A model generated the notes under the pieces. It saw nothing but the letters and a program-made list of their open reading frames with translations. It searched no databases and had not been told where the DNA came from. DNA of 36,196 nucleotides. Origin: Silene noctiflora (lineage: Eukaryota; Streptophyta; Magnoliopsida; Caryophyllales; Caryophyllaceae). Below are positions 1-9,883 of the stretch, in pieces. Within the stretch, counting starts at the first letter, position 1. Each line of letters begins with the position of its first letter. A program made the position numbers and the translations under genes. The stretch covers positions 39,455 through 75,650 of the forward strand of contig VHZZ01000014.1 of NCBI GenBank assembly GCA_009801015.1, in the 5' to 3' direction.

Positions 1-105
1 TTTTTTTTTTTTTTTTTTTTTACAAGGAGTATCCCCTACTGACAGCTGGACAATCTCCTTCGGGGTACTGAAGGCAATTTAATGGGTTGACCCCTCCCAA
101 GTTTA
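1..105 (-). mobile_element. Possible retroposon 3' end with poly(A) tail, cut by the window edge
   Basis: The window opens with at least 21 T residues, followed by a moderately GC-rich stretch to about position 105. Read on the minus strand this is a short non-coding sequence ending in poly(A), as in a SINE or LINE tail. No partner end or target duplication can be seen because the element runs off the window. It does not match the tail of the SINE family described at 31604-31784, so it would be another family or simply a homopolymer. Confidence 0.3.
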
Positions 106-539
106 ACCGATGCTTTAAATTTTTAAGAAGGTATTTAATTAATTTAATGTGGATTTTGCCTGCTCTAAGAAGATATGCCAAGATCTTAATGAAGACTTCT
201 AATAAATTCTATTAAAAGTTTTTAATATGCTTACATCATTGCCCACTTCTTAATATTCCTTGGTTCATCAACTACTCATAAAAAAGGTCAAAACTAGACA
301 TTTTTTTAAGTGACATATTTATGTTTGTTAATTCCAATTAGAGGTGCCCTTAATATTGATTAATGCAAAGAACCTTCATCTAGTGCTGAATAATCATACT
401 CTCTACAGAATTAGAAGATTAAATTAATCCATCATTTGAGGGTGATTAGTTTAGTGGATGGGACTTAACAACAAAGTGGGGGTGTTTAACTTGTATTTTA
501 AATATAATTAATTATACTCATGAGCAGTTGGATCAATTA

Positions 540-660
540 GTAACGGGTTCGGATTAATTTCAGCTCACTTCAGCCTGTTTCAGCTCATTCTTGGTCACTT
601 CATCTTGGTAAATTTCAATTCAGTTCAATTTTATTCAGCTCAATTCAGTTCATCTGAGCT
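540..660. repeat. Degenerate TTCAGCTCA-like tandem repeat
   Basis: About a dozen imperfect units of the form TTCAGCTCA / TTCAGTTCA follow each other. The same motif, in short degenerate arrays, appears at about 27577-27643 and, as TGAGCTGA on the other strand, at about 33990-34050. It is simple-sequence-like DNA with no coding signal. Confidence 0.6.
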
Positions 661-1271
661 CTATTTAGCTTAAAAGAAGAGGGCGAGATGTCTTGCGTTC
701 AAGCCCTAAGAATGCAGTAGTGTTAAAACTACTCATAAGTAGACCTGACAAATCGGGTCAACGGTTCGGGTTCGGGTCGGGCCAGGTCGGGTCGGATCAG
801 TTTAGGTCTTTCATTGATTTCGGGTTAATTCGGGTCGCCTCGGGTCATTTCGGGTTTGTTCGTCGGGTTAGTTTCGGGTAACCGGGTCGGGTTATTTTGG
901 GTCGGGTCATTTTCAGGTCAATGAATAAGAGAGAAAAAATCATTTCAAGTTTTTTCGGTTCAATTAAAGTTATGTTTTGTCGGTTCATTTTCGGGTTGGG
1001 TAGTTTCAAAACCGGGTCATTTTTGGATCGGTTCAGTTACGGGTCAAGAGCTTGGGTCATGTTCAGGTCGGGGCGGCTCTGTTCGGGTTTTCGGGTCACA
1101 TTCGGGTGATGTAGTTCGGGTCATTTCGGGTCTCAGGTCAGCCTTTTCGATTCGGGTCAATCGGATCGGGTTACTTTTGTCAAGTCTACTAATAAGGGAG
1201 AGTTTTGCCGCCTCAGTGGTTCTAGCCGGCTTGAGTCCGGACTAGACCAGATGATATACCCACAAAAAATT
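660..1271 (+). mobile_element. SINE copy 2, split by a MITE
   Basis: Two flanks, 660-738 and 1190-1271, join into one sequence that is collinear with the intact SINE at 31604-31784. The left part has an A-box-like TTTAGCTTAAAAG and a B-box-like GCGTTCAAGCCC. The right part has the shared tail CCGGCTTGAGTCCGGAC, then GATATACCCAC and a short A run. The 451 bases between are an independent inserted element (739-1189). The 5' end is diverged or truncated and no clear target duplication is left, so this copy looks older than the one at 31604. Confidence 0.65.
739..1189. mobile_element. TIR element filled with degenerate CGGGTC repeats, PIF/Harbinger-like
   Basis: The ends are inverted: GTAGACCTGACAAA at 739-752 and TTTGTCAAGTCTAC at 1176-1189 (13 of 14 pair). 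TAA flanks both sides (736-738 and 1190-1192), which fits the 3-bp target duplication of PIF/Harbinger elements. The interior is almost wholly degenerate TTCGGGTCA/CGGGTCGG units, giving a local GC and G-strand excess unlike its surroundings. The two short open frames here come from this repeat and are not genes. The insertion disrupts a SINE, which gives its relative age. Confidence 0.65.
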
Positions 1272-1965
1272 AATCATGGATTAATTAATTAATCAAGATT
1301 AGCTTTTTGGTAGATGACATTATATTACTCCACTATATATTATGTTAGTTGGTCAAGCAAAAATATAGTTTTAATATTAAGCATTTTGAAATAAAGTATA
1401 GTGTTAGATTTGTTACAGACCAGGAACCTTACATAAGGTGATTAGATCCCCATTTTTTCTTTGACTTCTGTCATCTTATGATTAAAATAATAGCATTCTA
1501 ACATCTTTAAATATGAATAGTTAGTGTATTATTATATGCATTTCTCCATATAATGCATGGTTGGTTATCTATATATATTCACCATTTATAATGGAGAAAG
1601 TTATTTTTATTTATTCACCATTTAGTGTTATATTTGAAACCTTATTCCAAAGAATTTAAAATATATATTTTTTTTGTACCCATTAAGTACTTGAACCAAC
1701 CGACGTGGTCAGGAGGTGATTTAAATTAGCTCGATAATGCAACAATGTTAATATTCAGAAGCGTCGGTTTTACCACCTTTGTGATTCTAATAGACTTCTA
1801 TAAGTTGTATCTGAATTACTTGACGATTGTAAATTAAAAAGGATATTTTTTTTGCCTAAACTCGAGTGTGATATTGTACCACATATAAGGGACATGACAA
1901 CAGCGATTGAACTAATAACACATCTAAAAACTTGAAATATATTGTTTTTTAAAACATCTATCCAT
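1272..1965. other. AT-rich intergenic DNA
   Basis: No coding sequence, structured repeat or RNA gene could be supported here. Confidence 0.5.
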
Positions 1966-2427
1966 TGTTGTCAGAATCGCGATTCGATCCAACGATTCTA
2001 TGATTTTATGATCCGAAAATGCTTGACCGATCCTGGATTCTAAGATTCTATCAGGGTTGTAGAATCTCACGATCCTATTAATTTGAAAATTTATAGAGAT
2101 GGGATCATAACACGATCCTACGATTTTACGATCCTACGATCCGATTCCATAATAAAAATATTAATATATATTATTATATAATGACACCGTAAAACAAAAA
2201 TTTCGTGTAAGTTGTAGAAACATGTTCATACAATGATACTAAAACCATTAATTACCAATATTTTATGAATAAATATTAATAAATAAGTGTTTTGATCTTC
2301 AATTATATGTTTTTACCAAATAAAAAGTTATATTTAGTGAGTTTGTAGAATTTTGCGATTCTACCGATTCGATCTTACCTTCCCTATCGATCCAAAATAG
2401 AATCCCGATCCTAACAACATTGCACCT
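1966..2427. mobile_element. GATCC/GATTC-rich inverted-terminus element
   Basis: The left end TGTTGTCAGAATCGCGATTC and the right end, read in reverse (TGTTGTTAGGATCGGGATTC), match at 17 of 20 positions. Inside are several degenerate units of CGATTCTACGATCC type. A 10-bp direct repeat ATCTATCCAT flanks the unit at 1956-1965 and 2428-2437 and could be the target duplication, but the right end has about 8 extra bases outside the inverted repeat, so the exact borders are uncertain. It has no coding capacity. Confidence 0.55.
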
Positions 2428-2754
2428 ATCTATCCATCGGTTTTTTAAGCTACTCCTGAATAATTACCAGCTAATCGCGTTAACATAATAAGTTAATATC
2501 TAGTTTTTTAATGAGAGTCACGCACAAGTGTAATATGTTGTTAAGTACCATATTTATAACTTTATCGGTTAAACTACGTAACAAGTAAATTAATATCTAT
2601 GGAATAGGAAGTACTATTTCACCAAGAAAAAATAAAAGCAAGCAAAGCAAACCATTTGCATGGGCTTCTTTTATCTAAACTTAATTAATTAATTTGTTTA
2701 TTTCTAGCATCAAACTTTATTAAATTGACCCTTGCTGCTCATGATGTACGTAAT

Positions 2755-2783
2755 AAAATAAAATAAAATAAAATAAAATAAAA
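2755..2783. repeat. (AAAAT)n microsatellite
   Basis: About five tandem AAAAT/AATAA pentanucleotides lie about 50 bp upstream of the TATA box of the zinc-finger gene. Confidence 0.8.
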
Positions 2784-2832
2784 AGTTGCGATGCAACGCG
2801 TCGCCTTAATAATACCCCATACAAATTGCACT

Positions 2833-2840
2833 ATATATAT
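2833..2840 (+). promoter_or_regulatory. TATA box of the zinc-finger gene
   Basis: TATATATA lies about 120 bp before the start codon. It is followed by an A- and CAACAA-rich leader typical of plant 5' UTRs. Inferred from position only. Confidence 0.5.
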
Positions 2841-2960
2841 TAGAGGAATCCAATACAACTAGGTCATTACAATTCAACAACAACAACAATATTTTTACAA
2901 ATTTCAAACCCAAGTTTCCTTAAACTTTAACACATAAAAAACTTACTATTTTCATTAATA

Positions 2961-3645
2961 ATGAAAATGGTGAGAGATGCATCTAGTCTCATGTATGGAG
3001 ATAATAACCCTATTAATCATAATAAGTGTATCGAAAAGAAGCTCAAATTATTCGGGTTTGAGATCACTGAGACGACTCAAAAACACCACCAGCAACAGCA
3101 TCAGCAGAGTCTTAGTCCTGAAATGATTTCAGAGGCGATACATGATAATGAAGATGAAAGTACAAATTCATCTAACACGATTTCATCAGGAGACAGAGCT
3201 CAACCGAAAGATGACAGGACATTATCATCAAATACTATTGAAGTCGAAGGGGAACAACAAAAGAAATTTGAATGTCAATATTGTTTTAAAGAATTTGCGA
3301 ATTCACAAGCTTTAGGAGGTCACCAAAATGCTCACAAAAAGGAAAGGCTAAAGAAAAAGAGACTTCAATTACAAGCTAAGAAAGCAAGCATTAATTTCTA
3401 CCTACATAATCATCAACAACAACCTTATAATTATCAAAATAATTATAATAATTATAATAATCATAATATTATTCAAAATTCTTCAGGTAATACACAACAA
3501 TGGTACTTTGATCATTCATATAACAATGATAATAATCAAGTTATTTATGAAGAATCGTCTCAAATCAATTTCGGGTCGTCTTTCGAGCAAGATCATGGAC
3601 GTCCTCAGTTGCCATTTTATCAACAAAATCAATTTACGTTGACAC

Positions 3646-3684
<39 letters not shown>

Positions 3685-3803
3685 GTAATAATACTAGTTG
3701 GTGCAGTTCAGAAATTAGTAGGCATGTTGTTATTAAGCCTTCACCTTTAGATATTTCTAAAATAAATTGTAAATCTTTAGATCTTCATTTAGGACTTAAT
3801 TAG
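2961..3803 (+). CDS. Single C2H2 zinc-finger transcription factor, GIS/ZFP5/6/8-like, EAR motif
   Basis: Intronless gene, 280 aa. One plant Q-type C2H2 finger (C105, C108, H121, H125) carries the hallmark QALGGH, followed by a basic stretch (residues 126-140). N-terminal residues 26-35 read [10 protein letters not shown], a motif found before the finger in the Arabidopsis GIS/ZFP5/ZFP6/ZFP8 group, which controls trichome and root-hair initiation in gibberellin and cytokinin signalling. The C-terminus LDLHLGLN (273-280) is an EAR-like repression motif. These three features place it as a nuclear DNA-binding regulator, possibly a repressor. Low-complexity Gln/His (41-50) and Asn tracts (about 157-170 and N230-N241) fill the linkers. 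The first ATG in the frame follows a UTR-like leader; MKM offers a second Met two codons later. The exact orthologue is not resolved. Confidence 0.93.
3648..3683 (+). repeat. (AAT)12 microsatellite encoding poly-Asn
   Basis: Twelve perfect AAT codons give a run of 12 Asn near the C-terminus of the zinc-finger protein. A trinucleotide repeat in frame is free to vary in length without breaking the frame. Confidence 0.9.
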
Positions 3804-3929
3804 TTTAGATTTTAATTTTAATTATTATTAATATTGTTATGGTTATTTTATTAGTAATTTGATAATGGTTTTGTTTTATATGCATGTGTAGTACACAATA
3901 TTGAGCAATATTTTTTTTATTTAAATATA

Positions 3930-4150
3930 TCATCTGGATTATTCCGGATTTAAGTCAAATAGTATGGTTAGAAGGAACCAGAGAAAACTATTTTTTAGTT
4001 TAATTTTGTATTTAGCATTTTGAATTTGTAAATCTAATTACATCTGAATTATTCCAGATTTAGGTCAGATAGGATAACTAAGGTTGTAAAAACGACTTTC
4101 CTTATACAAGAAAAGTCGTTCAGGATTTAAGTCGGATAGGATGACTAATC
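3930..4150. repeat. Three degenerate copies of a ~40-bp unit
   Basis: Near-copies of a unit containing GGATTTAAGTC and GGATGACTAA occur at about 3930-3970, 4040-4083 and 4116-4150 in the 3' flank of the zinc-finger gene. Spacing is irregular and no terminal repeats were seen. No function can be assigned. Confidence 0.5.
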
Positions 4151-4157
4151 CAAGTAG

Positions 4158-4354
4158 TACTCCTTCCGTGTCAGTCATTTATTTACCTTTGGTTTTTGCA
4201 CAAACACCAAGGAAAAAGGTGGCGTCAATTAATGGATGACAAGTCAACGAAATTGTCTATTAAAGATATTCCTTAAATAGAAAGGTAAACAATTACCTGA
4301 AAAAACCCAAAATAAATAAGTAAACAGATGATCATGACGGAACGGGATGGTGTA
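4158..4354. mobile_element. Stowaway-like MITE
   Basis: It begins TA-CTCCTTCCGTGTCAGTCA and ends in the reverse-complementary sense (ATCATGACGGAACGGGATGG, then TA after two bases), with GTTTACC-type subterminal repeats. These are the CTCCCTCCGT ends and TA target of Tc1/mariner-type Stowaway elements. It is non-coding. Confidence 0.65.
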
Positions 4355-4677
4355 AATGTTTATGGTATTGTTTGTGAATTTGTTATTGTCTAGTTGGGGG
4401 TTGTTGACAAAAAGCAAGATTTGTGTTTTATTTTATGGCAAATGAATTAAATTATAGTGTGTACACTTGTGTAAAGTATATAAAATATAAGGAGTGTATG
4501 GTGATATATAAATTAATTTATTTATTTATAGTTATGATTAGATCATATAAAATATAATAGATGTTCAAATAATATAAATAAATAATTACAGTTGTTTTGC
4601 ATCATTCAATTGCCAACATCATTTATCACTACTAGTACCTGGGTTGTTGTCAGATAAGATATCCTAGCCGAAAATAT

Positions 4678-4764
4678 TATTTCCGTCTCAGTTATTTGTT
4701 TTCATTTTATATTCATTGTATGGGATAATTTAATCTAAAGCAAATAAATAATTGGAACGGGTTA
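4678..4764. mobile_element. Short Stowaway-derived MITE
   Basis: The left end TTTCCGTCTCAGTTATTTG and the right end CAAATAAATAATTGGAACGG are imperfect inverted repeats of the Stowaway type. Less than 100 bp in all. The borders are approximate. Confidence 0.5.
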
Positions 4765-5298
4765 TTATTGAGTATGTATATATGGTTCTAAGTTTTATTA
4801 TAACTATTAAATACGAGTATAATATAATGGTTACGAACAAAGTATGAGTCGGTTTCAAGTAAACGCTTACCCGTTTACGATTTACTTTCTTATAATATTT
4901 GATTAACATAATAACAGCGTAGTCTAATTTTTTATGATTATGTACCTCTCCTAAGATTAGATAAAAACAAAGATTATCATTTGTCAAAACTTTGGATAAA
5001 TTAATTGGTCCGTCAATAAGATTATATTGTTTTAATAATACGAAGTTTCGAAGCTAAAAGTTTATGAGTTTATCCGTCAATTAGATTATGGTTAAAAAAG
5101 GTTAACTAGGTTTACTTCTGTTTCTTGTGACTTGTGAGTTGTGAGTTTTTCTTAACTTGAACGATTTTTTTTCAATATAAACATGTATTAATTAATTAAG
5201 TCGCTCATAAGGGCAATATGTTATTGTCGGGATCTACTATTATAGGTAGGAACATTATTTTCCGTGCCTTTGGAAATGACAATCTAACAAGTCCACCT

Positions 5299-5667
5299 CT
5301 AGGCAGCACGAATACTCCTCCTAATCAGCCGTCCCGTGTCCGACACGACACTCATCGGACACACGCCGAACACGCCTAAATGTGTCGGATACCAATAAAT
5401 GAGGAATGAGATGTCGAAAGACTGAAAAAGATTGATTAGAAGGCGGGTTTGAGTGGGAAATGAGAATAAGTTATAGTCAAAGTCAAATTTTAGCTTCAAT
5501 TATTTAAATTTAATATCAAATACATTTACAAAAATAAAATGATACGTTAATTTTAACTATAAATATATATTTTATTAAATTTAAATAACGTGTCCCGTGT
5601 CCTAAATTTTATGGGATGCCGTGTCATGTGTCCGTGTCGTGTCCGTGTCCGTTTTGGTGCTACCTAG
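5299..5667. mobile_element. 369-bp TIR element rich in GTGTCC, with 8-bp target duplication
   Basis: The termini CTAGGCAGCACGAATAC (left) and CTAGGTAGCACCAAAAC (right, reverse complement) match at 14 of 17 positions. A perfect 8-bp direct repeat GTCCACCT flanks the unit (5291-5298 and 5668-5675). The subterminal regions are dense in CGTGTCC/GACACGG units on opposite strands. An 8-bp duplication is typical of the hAT superfamily, but the ends do not begin with the usual CA, so superfamily assignment is open. It encodes no transposase. Confidence 0.7.
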
Positions 5668-5687
5668 GTCCACCTAGTATTCTACAT

Positions 5688-5900
5688 GGGCTGTTTCCTG
5701 TCAGAAATAAGACGGACAAAATGTAGCCATTTTTTAATATTTAATGACAAAATGTTATAATTAGAGTTATCACTTTTTACCTTGAAAAAATGATGTGAAA
5801 AATAATGGTAATATGTTATCTGAAAATAGCAACATTTTATTGTAAAATGACAACATATTGCCCGTCTTATTTCAGACGGGAAACAGGCCGTCTGAAGCAA
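5688..5900. mobile_element. GACGGG-type MITE, copy 1
   Basis: The left arm (CTGTTTCCTGTCAGAAATAA then GACGG) is the inverse of the right arm (GACGGGAAACAGG preceded by CCGTCTTATTTCA). The body is alignable along its whole length with the copy at 28434-28662 in the same orientation, sharing segments such as ACAAAATGTTATAATTAGA and AATAGCAACATTTTATTG. The outermost bases are diverged, so the target duplication cannot be read. Confidence 0.7.
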
Positions 5901-5905
5901 GACGC

Positions 5906-6390
5906 GCGAATGGTTGTACGTGGACATGTAAAGAAAATTTGAAAATTCTTTGTTACGACTCGTTATTTGTTTATCACATCATCGTACACCTAATAAGTAA
6001 TAACCTAGTTAATGAAAAAAAAAAAAACAGAAATTCTTAGCATGGATGCATGATTACACGTAAAAAGACGTAGGATTTAAAAAGCACAAAAATAATTGCA
6101 TTCCATATTAATCCACTGTTTTAATGAATAGTTTACATTTGCTGTATTTGTACGGGGTAAATAAAACAAACGTAAACTATAAACTGAGAGAACACTCTTC
6201 ATATTCTGCTTGAGTATTAACTAAAGTGTATGAAAGAATGTCATATAATTTTCATCGTAAACATGAAAAAAATATAGTGCAATATTGTTTTAATTACAAA
6301 TGTGAATTACATAAAATACAAGATTTAACTAAAAAAATAGAAAAAAAATGCGAGTAAAATGAGTTAATGACACGAAATTCTGCACAAAAA
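5906..6390. other. AT-rich intergenic DNA 3' of the peroxidase gene
   Basis: No gene or structured repeat was recognised. Short A and T runs only. Confidence 0.5.
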
Positions 6391-6397
6391 GATGAAA

Positions 6398-6403
6398 TTT
6401 TAT
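6398..6403 (-). terminator. Poly(A) signal of the peroxidase gene
   Basis: TTTATT on the plus strand gives AATAAA on the minus strand about 50 nt beyond the peroxidase stop codon, a normal distance for a plant near-upstream element. Inferred. Confidence 0.4.
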
Positions 6404-6450
6404 TCCATTTTTCAGTTACATTTTTTTTTTTTTTAATTAATCTCAATTAA

Positions 6451-8061
6451 TCAGACTTCTTTAATGTGATTAATCTGATCACATCGGTGTCTGACTTCAC
6501 CATCTTTTTCCGTCTTAATTTGAAACAGGCTAACCTTTTCCATAGCCTTAGAAAAGTCATTAAAAAAGGCAGTCTCATTCGTAGCATAAAGATCAACAAT
6601 GGGCTTTGTTCTTGGGTCTTCATACATGGCCTGGTCCGAAGATAATAGGCCCAGCCCACGTTGCAAATTTCGATAATACATATTATCGAATTTGCCAGGT
6701 GTAATCACGTCATTGAAGGCCGCCATGGTTGGGTCTTTGGTGTAGTTGGCACATAATTTCCTTAGCCCCTCGGCGTATTTTGGGTTTATTTTCGGGTCAC
6801 TGGTTTGGCTGCCTTTGTTGTGGTCGAAAATCCGATGACTAAATTCTTTGCAATGGGAAAATCCGATTGTGTGTGCACCTACTAGGGCTACCATTTCTTG
6901 GATTGTGAATCCCTTATGCTTGAATTGATCTATTATTTCTGTTATGGTCATGTTTGGAAGGGCCAAATTGCCTTTTACTCTTGATGCCTAGTTGGAAAAA
7001 AAAAAAAAAAAAAAAAAAAAACATGTATCGTGTTAGAATCCACAATAATTTTTGTATAAAATTGTTTTACATATTCATTATTTTAAAACCAAATAATATT
7101 TCACCTAAATATAATTTCACTAATTTAATTTCACAACGTAGGAGAATTAAGATTCTAAATGACATATGATGGGAATTTTTTATTCATGACGAAAATGTGC
7201 CTCCGTCAAGGAAATGAATTTACAATTTAATTAATAACTACACAAATATCTGACCAGATCCGAATGCTTTGAGACTAAAAAAATTGCGAAACTTGCATGT
7301 TTTATTGAAACAATTATAATATATTTTAAACCCGTATAAATTAGATTATCAACCAGTATGGTTAAATTAGATTAAAATCGTGTAATGCGCCCTTTTTATT
7401 ACATTCGATAAATTCGTTAATTTATCTTTTTTATGTGAGAAAATTATGAAGATCAAAATTTTGGAATATAATTTTTTTTTTTCAATGGGAATCTCTAATT
7501 ATGTTAATAAAAAAACATCCGTCTTAAATAAAAATTTGACTTAAAAAAAATTCCAAGAGACCAAACCTGTGACACAAGTCCATCCTTACGACCAAGAATA
7601 ATATCATAAAACGGACCACCCGTCATCTTAACAAGATTACGTGTCGCGGTAGCGAGAATATCTGTACACGACACGACACCTGGACACTCGAGTTCAAGGG
7701 ACGTTTTAATTCGAGTCACAAGGTCGAATGCATCTCCCGGTAAAGATAAATTAATGTCCGCATCTCTCTCGGCCTTAGGGTTAAACGCGTTCGACGCAAC
7801 CAGCGTCGACCCGTCACACCCGTCAACCATGCAATCATGGAAGAAGACACGTACGACGGCCCCGGCCGTCGAAGGTGTCTCTTGTTGTTTAATTGTTACG
7901 TGTTGTGTAACTACGTCGTCGAAACGAGGGCATGTTTTTTTGTAATAATCTTTGCTAAGTTTCGGCAGGTTATCATTTTTTGCATTTACCGTGACAATTT
8001 GAACAATTATGAGGATTATTAAAAAGAAATTTATTTTAATTTTCGATAATAATCCCGCCAT
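6451..8061 (-). CDS. Class III secretory peroxidase (two exons)
   Basis: Exon 1 is 8061-7567 and exon 2 is 6987-6451, joined at CAG|gt...ag|GCA in phase 0, giving 343 aa. Residues 1-27 are a signal peptide with a strong hydrophobic core. The distal haem site reads RVFFHDC (R71, H75) and the proximal site VGAHTIG (H204). Eight cysteines (44, 77, 82, 126, 132, 211, 244, 334) match the four conserved disulfides of the family. The enzyme reduces H2O2 while oxidising phenolics or lignin precursors in the apoplast or vacuole. The order of motifs, the KAERD segment and the single intron after LGRKDGLVSQ resemble the Arabidopsis PRX31/41/63/65 group (recall, not a search). GCDGS replaces the usual GCDAS beside the distal Ca site, a mild change. 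All key catalytic residues are present, so it is probably functional. Confidence 0.95.
6996..7021. repeat. A26 homopolymer at the peroxidase 3' splice site
   Basis: On the transcribed strand this is a run of 26 T ending 5 bases before the intron's terminal AG. It therefore forms an unusually long, uninterrupted polypyrimidine tract. A run this long is also prone to length change. Confidence 0.9.
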
Positions 8062-8451
8062 TGTTAAAAAAAAAATGGCATGTGAATTAGTGTTTAATTA
8101 TTTGTATTAATCGAAAATATTGCTAATTTTTTGTTTGTTTGAAGATTAATTACTTGTTTTAGATAGCTAAAAATTTGTGTAAATTTGTATAATTAGAGAG
8201 TAATTTTGTATAATTTGTTTTCGATTTTACTAATTTTGGATGAAGGAAGAAAATGAGGAAAATTGTTTTGTTATTATTACATATGAAAATGGAATATAGA
8301 GTTTGTGGTAGGGAGAATTTAAAGGAGGAATATTGGATATAAATATATAATTGGACTATATTCAAGAAAAAATTAGATGTAAATTAGTTTTCAAAACTTA
8401 AAATGAGATGTAAATTTGTTTTTAATTTAGATGGAATTTTCGAGGTGAAAA
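8062..8451. other. Upstream region of the peroxidase gene
   Basis: AT-rich. On the minus strand a TATA-like TATATTTATATCC with a following CCAAT lies at about 8333-8350, some 280 bp before the start codon. It is a weak promoter candidate. No other feature is supported. Confidence 0.3.
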
Positions 8452-8810
8452 TCCCCTATATACTAAAAGATTAACACTCCTAGCATATTCCCGCTCAACT
8501 ATTCCCGCTCAACTAAATAAATTGCGCTCAATATTTCTCGATATATTTCTTTTGATTCTATTCTGCTGGTTAAAATAATATTCTCGAAAATTGAGGAACC
8601 CATTATTAATTAGGGATTGCAATCAAATCTTTTATATAATTGGGGGTTGCAATACCAAATCGTTTATATTCTCGGTAATATTCTCACTAATTGGAATTAG
8701 CTTCACTCAAATAATTTACTGGCATAATTTATAAAATATTTCAATAAATATAATTGAAAATAAAATAATGATTTAAAAAAGACCGTGCTGTAGCACGGGA
8801 TCTACACTAG
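8452..8810 (+). mobile_element. Non-autonomous Helitron A (359 bp)
   Basis: It starts TCCCCTATATACTAAAAG after a host A and ends CTAG before a host T, the A|T insertion rule of Helitrons. Eight to 15 bases before the end is the expected hairpin: CCGTGC, loop TGTA, GCACGG (8783-8798). There is no terminal inverted repeat or target duplication, also as expected. It carries no Rep or helicase sequence. Related to the copies at 16637-17172 and 26910-27466. Confidence 0.8.
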
Positions 8811-8980
8811 TATATACTTTAATTTTCCTAATAATATTACGTCATATAATTGTAATTTTCCTAATAATATTACGTCATATAATTGTATGATATTATGTCG
8901 TATATGAATATTGTTTAGACCTGTGAAGTTGTGACGCTCTTGTTGGTATCACTTTTATTAGATTTTTAATAGGGTAAATG

Positions 8981-9405
8981 CACGCGGTATTCTTGAGGTT
9001 TGTTTTTTTTGTCCGGAATACCCAATTTTTTTATCCGAAAAAACTTTAAGAAGCCATAACTCGTGTTTACGAGTTCAGAAAGTGATAATTTTTTTTTCCA
9101 CATTGATCATTTTTACGAGAACTACGACTTGAGAAAAAAGTTGTTGAGTTTGGAATTCGTGACCAAGATATATAATCACTCAAAGTTTGTTCGGTCAAAA
9201 AAACTTTGACACGCAATAACTCCTAGCTAAGGGATCCAAATATGATATTTTTTTTTTCAAATCGTAGTTTTCGGAAAGATGATCGATTTGAAAAAAAATT
9301 TATTATTTTCTGAAATCGTAAACACGAGTTATGGGCTCTTAAAGTTTCCCGGATCAAAAAATTGGATATTTCAGGCAAAATGTCAAACCTCAAGGACACC
9401 ACGTC
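8981..9405. mobile_element. Foldback-type element, copy 1
   Basis: A ~425-bp unit whose two halves are imperfect inverted repeats of about 200 bp: GGTATTCTTGAGGTTTG and ACTCGTGTTTACGAGTTCAG on the left recur inverted at the right end. It aligns end to end, in the same orientation, with 10732-11155 (for example AAAGTTTGTTCGGT and GGGATCCAAAT in both). Transcription through it would give a long hairpin. The two ORFs overlapping here are by-products. Confidence 0.75.
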
Positions 9406-9420
9406 TATTTTCCGAACTTC

Positions 9421-9540
9421 TGAGAGACGGTCTCTCAATAGCGTTATTGAGAGACCTCTCACATGATGAGGTGAGGGACCCACTGCTTTTTCTATTTTCC
9501 TATTCTGTTTCTCACTAAATTAGTGAGAGACGGTCTCTCA
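9421..9540. mobile_element. GACGGTCTC MITE, copy 1
   Basis: It is bounded on both sides by the near-palindrome TGAGAGACGGTCTCTCA (9421-9437 and 9524-9540). From about 9447 on it aligns with 18862-18953, sharing CTCTCACATG.TGAGG and ACTAA.TTAGTGAGA. Short and non-coding, class uncertain. It abuts foldback copy 1. Confidence 0.6.
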
Positions 9541-9754
9541 CGCATTTTGCACAAAATTGACGTCATATTCAATAATTTACCGAATAAACTGTTCATAAAA
9601 AAGGACATTCGTAAATATATATTAACACATATAATAAATGTTCCAAAATAATTAATTTAACAACAACAAAAAATAAAGAACGAATTCACTCATGACCCTG
9701 ATACATGAATAGTGCACACATTACATAAAAAAAAACTTAACAATGCCAAGTAAT

Positions 9755-9851
9755 TACTCTGTCCGTCCCAATCATTTGTTTATTTTTAAATAAAATAACT
9801 TTCACGCAGAAAGAATAAAAAAGTAAATAAATGAATGAGACGAAATGAGTA
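9755..9851. mobile_element. Stowaway MITE in the 3' flank of the AG-peptide gene
   Basis: TA-CTCTGTCCGTCCCAATCATT at the left and the inverse ATGAATGAGACGAAATGAG-TA at the right. Its minus strand supplies AATAAA at 9779-9784, about 100 nt beyond the stop of the AG-peptide gene, so the MITE may provide its poly(A) signal. Confidence 0.65.
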
Positions 9852-9883
9852 TACGCATGTTTTCTTAAAAGAAGGTTAATTGT

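Noticed and set aside
693..1109. Two short plus-strand frames rich in Phe, Gly, Arg and Ser
   Set aside because: They are translations of the CGGGTC-type repeat inside the MITE at 739-1189.
7754..8022. Two plus-strand frames
   Set aside because: Antisense shadows of peroxidase exon 1, which has a clear signal peptide and catalytic motifs on the minus strand.
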